Positions 34,009 through 42,282 of a DNA stretch of 64,000 nt are shown piece after piece. Position 1 is the stretch's first letter. Each line of letters opens with the position of its first letter. Position numbers and translations under genes: made by a program. The DNA is from CADEFQ01 sp050185195 (GTDB lineage Bacteria; Pseudomonadota; Gammaproteobacteria; Steroidobacterales; Steroidobacteraceae): positions 80,736-144,735 of the forward strand of contig JBFWZQ010000007.1 in NCBI GenBank assembly GCA_050185195.1. Direction: 5' to 3'. The notes below the pieces were generated by a model that saw nothing but the letters and a program-made list of their open reading frames with translations, searched no databases and was not told the DNA's origin.

Positions 34009-34926
34009 ATGGGCCCGATACGCGCACTCACGGGATGCGCCCTCGCGTTGCTGGCCGCAACGGGTGCGCGCGCCCAGGCGCTGGAAGAAGTCATCATCGC
34101 GGCGCCCGAGCCCCGCTACGTCGCGCCCACGCTGCGCGATCGCATCGGGCGGGTGTGGGCGCCGGTGTACGTGAACGGCCAGGGACCGCTGCGGCTCGTG
34201 CTCGACACGGGCGCGACCCGATCGGCCGTGACGACCGAAGCCGCGGCGCGCCTCGGCCTGCCGGTGGCGACGGCGCCCACCGTGCTCCTGCGCGGCATGA
34301 CGGGCGAGGCGCAGGTGCCGCTCGTCGATGTCGAGAGCATCGAGGTCGGTGACTTCACCGTGGAGCCGGCAAAGTTGCTCGTCGTGCAGGACGCCTTCGG
34401 TGGCGCGGAGGGCGTGCTTGCCGCGCGCGGGCTCAAGGACCGGCGCATCCTCATCGAGTTTCGCAAGGACCGCATCGAAATCGCCCGCTCGAAGAACCGG
34501 CGCGCGCCCGGCGGCTTCACGGTGCTGCCGATCCGGCTGATCCGCGGCCATGTCCCGAGCGTGCGGGCCATCGTCGGGCGCATCGAAGTGAAGGCGATCA
34601 TCGACACTGGCGCGCAGCAGACGACCGGCAACCTCGCGCTGCGCGAGGCGATCATCGCGCGACGGCGGCTCGACGAAAAACAGGACAAGCTGATCGGCGT
34701 GACGGGCGACGTGCAGGAAGGCCCGACGAGCCGCGTGCCGCCGATCTACCTCGGCGACGTGCAGGTGAGCAACGCGCACATGACCTTCGTCGACCTCTAC
34801 ATCTTCAAATACTGGCGGCTCACCGACGAGCCCGCGATCATGCTCGGCATGGACGTGCTCGGCGTGCTCGACACTTTGGTACTCGATTTCAAGCGCCGGG
34901 AGATGCAGATCCGGCTGGTGAAGTAG
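34009..34926 (+). CDS. Exported retropepsin-like aspartyl protease family protein
   Basis: A 305-residue protein with a signal peptide ending near ATGARAQA. It contains two copies of the aspartic-protease motif: LVLDTGATRS (Asp66) and AIIDTGAQQT (Asp199), each followed by the hydrophobic-hydrophobic-Gly strand seen in pepsin-like folds (LLVVQDAFGG, AIMLGMDVLG). Most bacterial relatives have one DTG per chain and dimerise; here both lobes are in one chain. Activity is untested. GGAGG at 33996-34000 and ATG 34009 give a good start. Confidence 0.85.
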   Translation: MGPIRALTGCALALLAATGARAQALEEVIIAAPEPRYVAPTLRDRIGRVWAPVYVNGQGPLRLVLDTGATRSAVTTEAAARLGLPVATAPTVLLRGMTGEAQVPLVDVESIEVGDFTVEPAKLLVVQDAFGGAEGVLAARGLKDRRILIEFRKDRIEIARSKNRRAPGGFTVLPIRLIRGHVPSVRAIVGRIEVKAIIDTGAQQTTGNLALREAIIARRRLDEKQDKLIGVTGDVQEGPTSRVPPIYLGDVQVSNAHMTFVDLYIFKYWRLTDEPAIMLGMDVLGVLDTLVLDFKRREMQIRLVK

Positions 34927-34937
34927 GGAGCGCGCCG

Positions 34938-35228
34938 TCAGGTGAGCTTGAGGGCGGCGAAGAGGAGCCCAATGGCCACCATCAGCATGGAACCGAGTCG
35001 AACAGTCAACGAGGTTCGAAGGAGCTCCATGTCTTTCTCGATGGACAGCCTCGTCGAATCAAGGCGTTGCTCGAGCAAGTCGATCCTGGCCGAAAGCTGC
35101 TGCTGCAGCATCTGCAAGTCCGACTTGGTGGCCAGGCTAGTCCCCATGTCGCGCTCCATGGCATCCACCACCGCCCGCGCCTTGTCGGACGGGACATTGA
35201 TGCCTACGAGCGCATCATACAGCGCCAA
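34938..35228 (-). CDS. Small coiled-coil membrane protein (DUF1640/CCDC90-like)
   Basis: A 96-residue protein: N-terminal helical part (ALYDALVGINVPSDKARAVVDAME), a heptad coiled coil from about residue 33 to 72 (LQMLQQQLSARIDLLEQRL), and one C-terminal membrane helix (LGSMLMVAIGLLFAALKLT). The layout is that of bacterial DUF1640-like proteins related to mitochondrial MCUR1/CCDC90, often found in multiple copies and near toxin genes. Function unknown. Its codon use is less GC-biased than the neighbours. Confidence 0.75.
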   Translation of the reverse strand: MALYDALVGINVPSDKARAVVDAMERDMGTSLATKSDLQMLQQQLSARIDLLEQRLDSTRLSIEKDMELLRTSLTVRLGSMLMVAIGLLFAALKLT

Positions 35229-35284
35229 ATCGCGTGCGATCGCGCGGAATCCCGTCCCAGCGGAATTCTGCTACGTTGCCCGTC

Positions 35285-35626
35285 ATGACAGCCCCCGCCA
35301 CCGACCCCCTCCTCGCCTTGCGCGATGCGCTGCGCGAGTTCGCCGACGCACGGGACTGGAATCAGTTCCACTCGCCGAAGAACCTCGCCGCGGCGCTCGC
35401 CGTCGAGGCGGCGGAATTGCTCGAGCACTACCAATGGAGCGAAAAGGCGAGTGATCCCGCGAAAGTGCGCGAAGAGCTCGCCGACGTACTGCTCTATCTC
35501 GTCCGCCTCGCCGACAAACTCGACGTCGACCTCGCCGCTGCCGCGCGCGACAAGATCGCGCTCAATGCGAAGAAATACCCGGTCGAGAAGGCGCGTGGCA
35601 GCGCACGCAAGTACACCGACCTCTGA
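35285..35626 (+). CDS. MazG-like nucleotide pyrophosphohydrolase
   Basis: A 113-residue all-alpha NTP pyrophosphatase of the MazG/RS21-C6 group, which hydrolyses non-canonical NTPs such as dCTP derivatives to NMP and pyrophosphate. The metal-binding acidic residues are in AVEAAELLEHYQW (ExxE) and REELADVLLYLVRLAD (ExxD). NQFHSPKNLA and the C-terminal KKYPVEKARGSARKYTDL are classic. ATG 35285 gives the normal length; the longer frame upstream overlaps the divergent gene and is not used. Confidence 0.93.
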   Translation: MTAPATDPLLALRDALREFADARDWNQFHSPKNLAAALAVEAAELLEHYQWSEKASDPAKVREELADVLLYLVRLADKLDVDLAAAARDKIALNAKKYPVEKARGSARKYTDL

Positions 35627-35644
35627 GTCGAGCTGGCGTCCTGG

Positions 35645-35850
35645 TCAGCTCTCCTGCGCCGCTTCGCGGGTCGTGGCGTAGCGCGGCAGGTCCGCGGCGA
35701 GGGTGATCCACGGCAACTGGTCGCCCACCCACAAGTGATACCGCGGCGCGAGCGGCGACAGCTCTCGCAGTGGCAGAAGAAGCGCTCGCGCGGCGCTCCG
35801 TTCACGCGGTAGCGAACGCGCCCGCAACGGCAGCCGCCCTCGTGCCGATC
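35645..35850 (-). pseudogene. Collapsed GFA-family (glutathione-dependent formaldehyde-activating-like) gene
   Basis: Reading leftward, one frame gives EGGCRCGRVRYRVNGAPR and FCHCESCRRS, the N-terminal zinc-binding part of GFA/CENP-V proteins. At about 35755-35745 the homology jumps, in another frame, to LAPRYHLWVGDQLPWITLA and a stop at 35645, matching the last ~30 residues of the same family. The intervening ~75 residues, with the second zinc cysteines, are missing. The simplest reading is an internal deletion that also shifted the frame. No start codon remains clear because the NYN/PIN gene's 5' region is here. The remnant should be inactive. Confidence 0.65.
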
Positions 35851-35866
35851 TGCTACTGTCTGTGCC

Positions 35867-36529
35867 ATGGCAAACACCTACGTGCTCATCGACTTCGAGA
35901 ATGTACAACCAAAGAGCCTCGCGACGCTGCGCGGCAAGCCGGTGCACCTGCGGGTGTTCGTCGGCAGCCAGCAGTCGAAGGTGCCCTTCGACCTCGCGCA
36001 GACCGTGCAATCGCTCGGCACGCAGGCCGAATACGTGCAGATCGCAGGCACCGGCCGCAACGCGCTCGACCTGCACATCGCCTACTACATCGGCCGGCTC
36101 GCCACGCAGCACCCCGACGCGCAGTTCCACATCCTCTCGAAGGACCGCGACTACGACGTGCTCATCAAACACCTGAACGAGACCGGCGTGCGCTGCCGCC
36201 GCTCAGGCTCGCTCGACGACATCCCGGCGCTCAAGGCACCGGCGCCGCAGAAAGTGGCGCCGCCGCGCCCCACCCCGCAGCGGCCTGCGCCGCAAAAAGC
36301 CGCGCCCGCACCGCGCGCCGAAACGGATCCGCTCGCCAACGTGATCGTGCACCTGCGCAACCTCAAGAACTCGCGCCCGCGCAAGCTCAAGACGCTCGCG
36401 AGTACGCTGAAGGCGCGGTTCGTGAAGAGCGGGGCCGAGCGCGAAGTTCAGGCGCTCGTCGAAGCGCTGCAGCGGCGCGGGGTCGTGCAGGTGAGCGGGA
36501 CGAACGTGACCTATCAGCTCGACGCGTGA
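35867..36529 (+). CDS. NYN/PIN-domain ribonuclease-like protein
   Basis: A 220-residue cytosolic protein. Residues 1-120 form a NYN-type PIN nuclease domain with acidic residues in VLIDFENVQ, GRNALDLHIAYYIGRL and ILSKDRDYDVLIKHL. A proline/alanine/glutamine linker (residues 124-150) joins a C-terminal winged-helix-like domain rich in lysine (RPRKLKTLASTLKARFVK...VQALVEALQRRGVVQV) that could bind RNA, similar to the LOTUS/OST-HTH arrangement seen in other NYN proteins. An RNA-processing role is inferred. It starts at ATG 35867, and its upstream region is the GFA remnant. Confidence 0.85.
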   Translation: MANTYVLIDFENVQPKSLATLRGKPVHLRVFVGSQQSKVPFDLAQTVQSLGTQAEYVQIAGTGRNALDLHIAYYIGRLATQHPDAQFHILSKDRDYDVLIKHLNETGVRCRRSGSLDDIPALKAPAPQKVAPPRPTPQRPAPQKAAPAPRAETDPLANVIVHLRNLKNSRPRKLKTLASTLKARFVKSGAEREVQALVEALQRRGVVQVSGTNVTYQLDA

Positions 36530-36611
36530 GGGTGAGCTGGTAGCGCCCGAGGCGCGCGGCCGGCGCGACATCGAGCGCCGACCACTGCTTCTCCTGGCCA
36601 GAATTCGCTCG

Positions 36612-36815
36612 CTAAGCGCGTTTCTTGTGCCTGGCAATCAGCTCGCGAACTTCAGGGACCAATTCGGTCGGAACCGCCATCATCGTTCGTGATGCGTCTT
36701 CCCGAGCCGCCTCGTCTTCGGCAACCGCCTCCTCTTCAGTCTGGGACTCATAGTGGCTGAGCACGCGCTTAACGCGTTGCTCGTCCCAGCCCGGCGGAAA
36801 CTTGCCCTGCTTCAT
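36612..36815 (-). CDS. Antitoxin-like small acidic protein
   Basis: A 67-residue acidic protein: FPPGWDEQRVKRVLSHYESQTEEEAVAEDEA in the first half and TMMAVPTELVPEVRELIARHKKRA at the end. This pattern occurs in small proteins placed directly after DUF4258/BrnT-like genes. It overlaps the upstream frame by four bases (ATGA), so the second protein is made with the first, the usual arrangement in BrnT-BrnA-like toxin-antitoxin pairs. No ribbon-helix-helix motif is obvious, so autoregulation is unproven. Confidence 0.7.
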   Translation of the reverse strand: MKQGKFPPGWDEQRVKRVLSHYESQTEEEAVAEDEAAREDASRTMMAVPTELVPEVRELIARHKKRA

Positions 36816-37096
36816 GGGCGCATATTGCGCCTGCGGCGCCGATAGGCCAATGCAGGCTTGCCCCGAAGGCCGTAAGCCGTAATGACAGATACGCTTCCTG
36901 GCTCTTGATCCGGGACATAGATCACTCGCAGGAGGCGCCCCGTGGCAGTCCGGCCTGTGGCCACCCGCGCGCCTTCCCCACCAACGCGATCTTCGCCTGG
37001 GTGCACAAGCACCTCCTCAACTTCGAACTCCGCGACGTCGTGCTTGTAGATGTGCGGCTGACCTGTCGAAGGATCGATGTAGAAACGAACCCTCAC
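36812..37096 (-). CDS. DUF4258/BrnT-like putative toxin
   Basis: A protein of about 94 residues from GTG 37096. It contains YIDPSTGQPHIYKHDVAEFEVEEVLVHP, then GRTATGRLLRVIYVPDQ and SVSVITAYGLRGK...YRRRRR, the strand-helix layout of DUF4258/BrnT RNases, with the histidine in YKHDV, the ATGR arginine and the terminal arginines as candidate catalytic residues. It is upstream of and overlaps the antitoxin-like gene. The frame extends upstream to 37186, but that part (RCIWPLFHHLWRW) looks non-coding. It precedes the type I restriction genes divergently, a common setting for such pairs. Confidence 0.68.
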   Translation of the reverse strand: MRVRFYIDPSTGQPHIYKHDVAEFEVEEVLVHPGEDRVGGEGARVATGRTATGRLLRVIYVPDQEPGSVSVITAYGLRGKPALAYRRRRRNMRP

Positions 37097-37263
37097 CCGC
37101 GAATCATCATGGCCATGCACTGTGCCCCGACGCCAGCCGACTGCCCAACGCCATAAGTGGTGGAATAGAGGCCAAATGCAGCGCACACGCAGTTGGCTGC
37201 CCCAAACTCGTGAATCCGATCATCCAAACCCCGCCCAAGTCTCTGCGCCGGCAGGGAAATCTG

Positions 37264-37279
37264 GTACGGTTCGCCGTAC
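37264..37279. promoter_or_regulatory. Perfect inverted repeat with a TTCG loop upstream of hsdM
   Basis: GTACGG-TTCG-CCGTAC: six paired bases around a four-base loop, 99 bases before the hsdM ATG and between the divergent toxin-like and restriction genes. It could be an operator half-site pair or an mRNA hairpin. No second copy is seen. Confidence 0.4.
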
Positions 37280-37377
37280 AAGCCATTGGGGGAAATCGCC
37301 GTCATGACCCGGGGCACCCAGCCTCATCGATTCCTGTTTGCCCGCGCTCGCGCCGAGATCGAAATTCAGACGCATTG

Positions 37378-39324
37378 ATGGAACCCCAACAACTCAACTG
37401 GATCGCCAACTTCATCTGGGGCATCGCCGACGATGTCCTGCGCGACCTGTACGTGCGCGGCAAATATCGCGACGTGATCCTGCCGATGACCGTGCTGCGC
37501 CGGCTCGATGCCGTGCTCGAGCCGACCAAGCAGGCCGTGCTCGACATGAAAGCCTCGCTCGACAAGGCGAAGATCACGAACCAGGATCAGGCGCTGCGGC
37601 AGGCGGCCGGCCAGGCGTTCTACAACACCTCGAAGTTCACGCTGCGCGACCTCAGGGCCCGCGCCAGCCAGCAGCAACTCAAGGCCGATTTCGAGGCCTA
37701 CCTCGACGGCTTCTCGCCGAATGTGCAGGACATCCTCGAGAACTTCGAATTCCGCAACCAGATCCCGCGGCTTTCCAAGGCCGACGCGCTCGGCACGCTG
37801 ATCGAGAAGCTCCTCTCGCCCGACATCGACTTGAGCCCGAGGGGACTCGACAACCACGGTATGGGCACGGTGTTCGAGGAGCTCGTGCGCCGCTTCAACG
37901 AGGAGAACAACGAAGAAGCGGGCGAGCACTGGACGCCACGCGACGCCGTGAAGCTCATGGCGAAACTGATCTTCCTGCCGGTCGCCGACGAGATCGGCTC
38001 GGGCACTTACCTCCTCTACGACGGCGCCTGCGGCACGGGCGGCATGCTCACCGTGGCCGAAGACACGCTCAAGGAACTCGCTGCCGCACACGGCAAGCAG
38101 GTCGCCACGCACCTCTACGGACAGGAAATCAACGCCGAGACCTACGCCATCTGCAAGGCGGACCTGCTGCTCAAGGGCGAGGGCGACGCCGCGGACAACA
38201 TCGTCGGCGGGCCGGAGCACTCGACGCTCGCCAACGACGCCTTTCCGTCACACGAATTCGACTTCATGCTCTCCAACCCGCCCTACGGCAAGAGCTGGAA
38301 GAGCGACCTCGAGCGCATGGGCGGCAAGGACGGGCTCAAGGATCCGCGCTTCCTGATCGAGCACGCGGGCGACCCGGAATACTCGCTCGTCACGCGCTCG
38401 AGCGACGGCCAGATGCTGTTTCTCGCGAACATGCTCTCGAAGATGAAGCGCGACACGGCTCTCGGCAGCCGCATCGCCCAGGTGCACAATGGCAGCTCGC
38501 TCTTCACCGGCGACGCTGGCCAGGGCGAGAGCAACATCCGTCGCTGGATCATCGAGAACGATTGGCTCGAGGCGATCGTCGCGCTGCCGCTCAACATGTT
38601 CTACAACACCGGCATCGCGACCTACATCTGGGTGCTCACGAACCGCAAGCCCGGGCATCGCAAGGGCCGCGTGCAACTCATCGACGCGACGAGCTGGTAC
38701 AAGCCGCTACGCAAGAACCTCGGCAAGAAGAACTGCGAACTCTCGGCCGAGGACATCCAGCGCATCTGCGACACGTTCATCGATTTCAAGGAGAGCGAGC
38801 AATCGAAGATCTTCCCGAATGCCGCGCTCGGCTACTGGAAAGTCACCGTGGAGCGCCCGCTGCGCCTGAAAGACATCGACGCCGAGCGCGCCTACAGCCC
38901 CAAGGAGATCAAGGCGCTGAAGGAAAGCGCAGTACGCGCCGACGACGCGCCGCCGGTCATCCGGAAGATCCACAAGAAGGGCACGGCACCCGACCCGCTG
39001 CGGGGACTCGTCGAGATGCGGATCGGCGGCAAGCCGGTGGTGGTCGAGTACGAACCCGACCCCGACCTGCGCGACACCGAACAGGTGCCGCTGCTCGAAG
39101 ACGGCGGCATCGAGGCGTTCCTGCGCCGCGAGGTCCTGCCGCACGCCGCGGACGCCTGGTACGTGCCGGACAGCGTGAAGACCGGCTACGAGATCAGCTT
39201 CACGCGCTACTTCTACAAGCCGCAGCCGCTGCGGACGCTCGAGGAGATCCGGGCGGACATCCTTGCGCTCGAGAGGGAGACCGAGGGGCTGCTCGGCGAG
39301 ATCATCGGGTCGGGCAGTGCGTGA
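37378..39324 (+). CDS. hsdM: Type I restriction-modification system methyltransferase subunit
   Basis: DNA adenine-N6 methyltransferase subunit of 648 residues. The HsdM N-terminal helical domain (IANFIWGIADDVLRDLYVRGKYRDVILPMTVLRRLD) is followed by GEHWTPRDAVKLMAKL, the AdoMet-binding motif DGACGTGGML (residues 215-224) and the catalytic NPPY (300-303). A C-terminal extension carries helices that contact HsdS. It modifies both strands at the sequence chosen by HsdS. The nearest start is ATG 37378, without a clear ribosome binding site. Codon use resembles the chromosome. Confidence 0.96.
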   Translation: MEPQQLNWIANFIWGIADDVLRDLYVRGKYRDVILPMTVLRRLDAVLEPTKQAVLDMKASLDKAKITNQDQALRQAAGQAFYNTSKFTLRDLRARASQQQLKADFEAYLDGFSPNVQDILENFEFRNQIPRLSKADALGTLIEKLLSPDIDLSPRGLDNHGMGTVFEELVRRFNEENNEEAGEHWTPRDAVKLMAKLIFLPVADEIGSGTYLLYDGACGTGGMLTVAEDTLKELAAAHGKQVATHLYGQEINAETYAICKADLLLKGEGDAADNIVGGPEHSTLANDAFPSHEFDFMLSNPPYGKSWKSDLERMGGKDGLKDPRFLIEHAGDPEYSLVTRSSDGQMLFLANMLSKMKRDTALGSRIAQVHNGSSLFTGDAGQGESNIRRWIIENDWLEAIVALPLNMFYNTGIATYIWVLTNRKPGHRKGRVQLIDATSWYKPLRKNLGKKNCELSAEDIQRICDTFIDFKESEQSKIFPNAALGYWKVTVERPLRLKDIDAERAYSPKEIKALKESAVRADDAPPVIRKIHKKGTAPDPLRGLVEMRIGGKPVVVEYEPDPDLRDTEQVPLLEDGGIEAFLRREVLPHAADAWYVPDSVKTGYEISFTRYFYKPQPLRTLEEIRADILALERETEGLLGEIIGSGSA

Positions 39325-39365
39325 TAGAGTTAAGCATAGTTAACTGGTCTTAGTGCCGTTTCACG

Positions 39366-40799
39366 ATGAAAGATGTTTCAAATCAACAGATTGCGGAGCA
39401 TCTTAAGCGCCTGAACCCGTGGTGGCAGAGCCGTCGCGTGGACGAGGCGACCGCGGCGCTGCGTCCGCGCGCCTATCTCGAGCCAGTTCGGCAGCTCATG
39501 CTCGACACGGGCCTGCGCCGCGCGGTGGTTCTCCTCGGGCCGCGCCGCGTGGGCAAGACCATCCTGATTCGCCACCTGATTGCGCGCCTGCTCGAATCAG
39601 GCGTGGCGGGGCAACGCATCGGCTACGTGGAAATGGACCATCCGCTGCTGCACGGGCAATCCCTGGAAGCGCTCGTGCGGCAGATCGAAGCGGTGGCACC
39701 TGCCGGAGAAGGCACGCGCTATCTTTTCTTCGACGAAATCCAGTCGCACAAGGATTGGGAGAAATACCTCAAGGCCCTGGTCGATCATCGCACCGACCTG
39801 CGCATCCTGGTGTCGGGATCGGCCGCTGCGGCGCTCAAGCGCCAGAGCACCGAGTCGGGCGCCGGACGCTTCACCGATTTCCTCCTGCCGCCGCTGACCT
39901 TCTCCGAATACCTGCAGCTGCGGCCGGAGACGCCTGCGATCCGCGAGGAGCGGTCCGGCCTGTACGTGCTGGACGACATTGGACGCCTGAACGAGCAGTT
40001 CGTCGAGTACGTCAATTTCGGCGGCTACCCGGAACTCGCGCTGTCGCCCGCGGTGCGTGACAACCCCGAACGCTTCGTCAAATCCGACATCGTGGACAAG
40101 GTGCTGCTGCGCGACCTGCCGCAGCTCTATGGCATCAAGGACATCCAGGAGCTCAATTCGCTGTTCACCCTGCTGGCGTTCAACACCGCCGAAGAGGTGT
40201 CGTTCGAACAGCTCTCGCAGCGCAGTGGCGTCGGCAAGCAGACGATCCAGCGGTACATCGAATACCTGGAAGCGGCCTTCCTGCTCAAGCGCGTGTTTCG
40301 CGTCGATCAGGACGGCCGGCGCTACCAGCGTGAACGCCATTTCAAGGTGTACCTGACGAACTCCGCGATGTACACGGGCCTGTTCGGCGCGCGGCGTCCG
40401 GATGACGCGGAGTTCGGGCACCTGGTGGAAACGGCGCTGTTCGCGCAGCGCTTCCACGAGGACGCGCGACTCAACTATGCGCGCTGGGGCACGGATGACA
40501 GCGAAGTCGACCTGGTGGAATCGTCGCCCTCGCTGAAGCCCGTCATGGCGCTCGAGATCAAGTGGAGCGACCGGTACGCCAGCAAGCCCGAGATGCTCAA
40601 GGGGCTGACGAGATTCGTGCGGAACAACCGGCTTGCGGAGGCGTGGGCAACGACACGCAGCCAGTTCGGCAAGCAGACGATCGATGGCAGCGAGCTGCGC
40701 CAGTGGCCAGCGGCGGCGCTGACCTTCCACTATGGCATTCGCGCCGTGCAGGGACGGCTGGCGAGCCATGATGCCAGGATCAAGGGTATCGAGGCGTAG
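39366..40799 (+). CDS. AAA-type ATPase with DUF4143 domain, inside the restriction operon
   Basis: A 477-residue ATPase. Walker A is LLGPRRVGKT (Lys64), Walker B YLFFDEIQ (Asp123-Glu124), with the arginine-finger candidate region LVSGSAAAAL. Following it are a winged-helix part (SFEQLSQRSGVGKQTIQRYIEYLEAAFLLKRVF) and a C-terminal DUF4143-like nuclease-fold domain (LVETALFAQ, NYARWGTDDSEVDLVE...MALEIKWSD) whose D...ExK layout is of the PD-(D/E)XK type. Such proteins occur singly in many genomes; here it lies between hsdM and hsdS. A 41-base AT-rich gap (39325-39365, with AGTTAAGCATAGTTAAC) separates it from hsdM and may hold its own promoter. Role in restriction is unknown. Confidence 0.85.
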   Translation: MKDVSNQQIAEHLKRLNPWWQSRRVDEATAALRPRAYLEPVRQLMLDTGLRRAVVLLGPRRVGKTILIRHLIARLLESGVAGQRIGYVEMDHPLLHGQSLEALVRQIEAVAPAGEGTRYLFFDEIQSHKDWEKYLKALVDHRTDLRILVSGSAAAALKRQSTESGAGRFTDFLLPPLTFSEYLQLRPETPAIREERSGLYVLDDIGRLNEQFVEYVNFGGYPELALSPAVRDNPERFVKSDIVDKVLLRDLPQLYGIKDIQELNSLFTLLAFNTAEEVSFEQLSQRSGVGKQTIQRYIEYLEAAFLLKRVFRVDQDGRRYQRERHFKVYLTNSAMYTGLFGARRPDDAEFGHLVETALFAQRFHEDARLNYARWGTDDSEVDLVESSPSLKPVMALEIKWSDRYASKPEMLKGLTRFVRNNRLAEAWATTRSQFGKQTIDGSELRQWPAAALTFHYGIRAVQGRLASHDARIKGIEA

Positions 40800-40803
40800 G
40801 CAG

Positions 40804-42282
40804 ATGTCCACCCAGCGAAATTCCATCACGCCGCAGGCGCGTCGCCTTCAAGATCAATCGCAGGTTCGAGACGCTGTGATGATCGATGGACTCACGCCCT
40901 ATCCCGCGATGAAGGACTCCGGTGTGCCGTGGTTGGGGAGGGTGCCGGCGCATTGGCAGGTGTCACCGGCATTTGCCGTATTCAGACCACGACAGGTCAA
41001 GAACGCAGGCATGGTCGAGTCGGCCGTACTTTCATTGAGCTACGGCAAGATCATTGTCAAAGCGCCTGAGAAATTGCGTGGCTTGGTGCCGGAGTCGTTC
41101 GAGACTTATCAGATCGTCGAGCCGGGCAACATCATCGTTCGCACCACGGACCTGCAGAATGACCGCACCAGTCTGCGAGTAGGTCACGCACGTGATCGGG
41201 GCATCATCACTTCGGCATACATGTGTCTGGAGACACGGCCGTTGGTCTTGAACGAATTCGGCTATCAGTATCTCAATGCCTATGATCTGCTGAAGATCAT
41301 CTACGGGTTCGGCTCTGGGCTGCGGCAGAATCTCGATTTCGGCGACATCAAACGCATGCCGGTATTGGTGCCGCCTGAAGGCGAGCAAGCCGCCATCGTC
41401 CGCTTCCTCGAACGTGCGGACACGCGGATCCGGCGCTACATCCGCGCCAAGCAGAAGCTGATCAAGCTGCTGGAGGAGCAGAAGCAGGCCATCATCCACC
41501 GCGCCGTCACCTGCGGCCTCGACCCCAACGTCCGCCTCAAGCCTTCCGGCGTGGAGTGGCTCGGGGATGTGCCAGAGCATTGGGAGGTGGTGCCGGCGCG
41601 CTACCTATTTCGCGCAGTAGCGCGCCGGGATCTCCGGGGCGACGAAGTCAAACTGTCGGTTACACAGAGACACGGCCTCCTTCCAACAGACGAGATGAAA
41701 GAGAACTCGACGCAAGCTTCCAGCCTAGATCGATTTCAGGTCTGCGAGCCCGGGGACCTTGTGCTGAACAAGTACAAGGCGCACTTGGGGGTCTTCTGGG
41801 CTGCTAGGGTGCGAGGTTTGATTACACCGAATTACACAGTTTTCAAGCCCGGTCGGAACGTCGTTAGTCGGTACTTTGAGTTGTTGTTTCACACGCGATC
41901 CTATCGAGATTCATTCTCAATGACGGTATACGGTGTCACTGAAGGCATGAGCCCACTGTACACAAAGGATTTCTACTCGATTCCCACGGCCTTTCCGCCA
42001 CAGCCTGAGCAGGCTCGCATAGTGGAGTGGATTGATGAGAGAACCATGCATGAAGGGGCAGCCCTTGATCGGATAAAGAAGGAGATCGACCTTCTCCGCG
42101 AGTACCGCACCCGCCTGATCGCCGACGTCGTCACCGGCAAGCTCGACGTGCGTGAAGCGGCTGCGAAGTTGCCACCCGAAACCGACGAGCCTGAATCGCG
42201 AGATGAGCCTGATGCCGACGGCGACACAGAGGATGGCGCCGACAACGACGCCGACGCCGTAGCGGAAGAGGCCGAAGCGTGA
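40804..42282 (+). CDS. hsdS: Type I restriction-modification specificity subunit
   Basis: Specificity subunit of 492 residues that chooses the target sequence for HsdM and HsdR. It has the usual two target-recognition domains each opened by a PW-like motif (MKDSGVPWLGRVPAHWQV near 46, and KPSGVEWLGDVPEHWEV near 248), and two helical spacers (EQAAIVRFLERADTRIRRYIRAKQKLIKLLEEQKQAIIHR and EQARIVEWIDERTM...DLLREYRTRLIADVVTGKLDVREA). The two domains differ from each other, so the recognised site should be bipartite and asymmetric. The second domain (about 41640-42060) is visibly lower in GC than neighbours, consistent with domain exchange. ATG 40804 is used; ATG 40879 is an alternative. The acidic C-terminal tail is unusual. 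Confidence 0.93.
   Translation: MSTQRNSITPQARRLQDQSQVRDAVMIDGLTPYPAMKDSGVPWLGRVPAHWQVSPAFAVFRPRQVKNAGMVESAVLSLSYGKIIVKAPEKLRGLVPESFETYQIVEPGNIIVRTTDLQNDRTSLRVGHARDRGIITSAYMCLETRPLVLNEFGYQYLNAYDLLKIIYGFGSGLRQNLDFGDIKRMPVLVPPEGEQAAIVRFLERADTRIRRYIRAKQKLIKLLEEQKQAIIHRAVTCGLDPNVRLKPSGVEWLGDVPEHWEVVPARYLFRAVARRDLRGDEVKLSVTQRHGLLPTDEMKENSTQASSLDRFQVCEPGDLVLNKYKAHLGVFWAARVRGLITPNYTVFKPGRNVVSRYFELLFHTRSYRDSFSMTVYGVTEGMSPLYTKDFYSIPTAFPPQPEQARIVEWIDERTMHEGAALDRIKKEIDLLREYRTRLIADVVTGKLDVREAAAKLPPETDEPESRDEPDADGDTEDGADNDADAVAEEAEA

Noticed and set aside
36540..36611. Possible gene or terminator between the NYN/PIN gene and the antitoxin-like gene
   Set aside because: The 72 bases show no frame or clear hairpin.
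37093..37317. A 74-codon minus-strand frame whose stop overlaps the toxin-like GTG
   Set aside because: The overlap looks attractive, but the amino acid pattern is not protein-like and it would span the inverted repeat and the hsdM promoter region.
37338..39353. A 671-codon frame overlapping hsdM in another phase
   Set aside because: It is a shadow of hsdM with Arg/Pro/Ala-rich composition and no family pattern.
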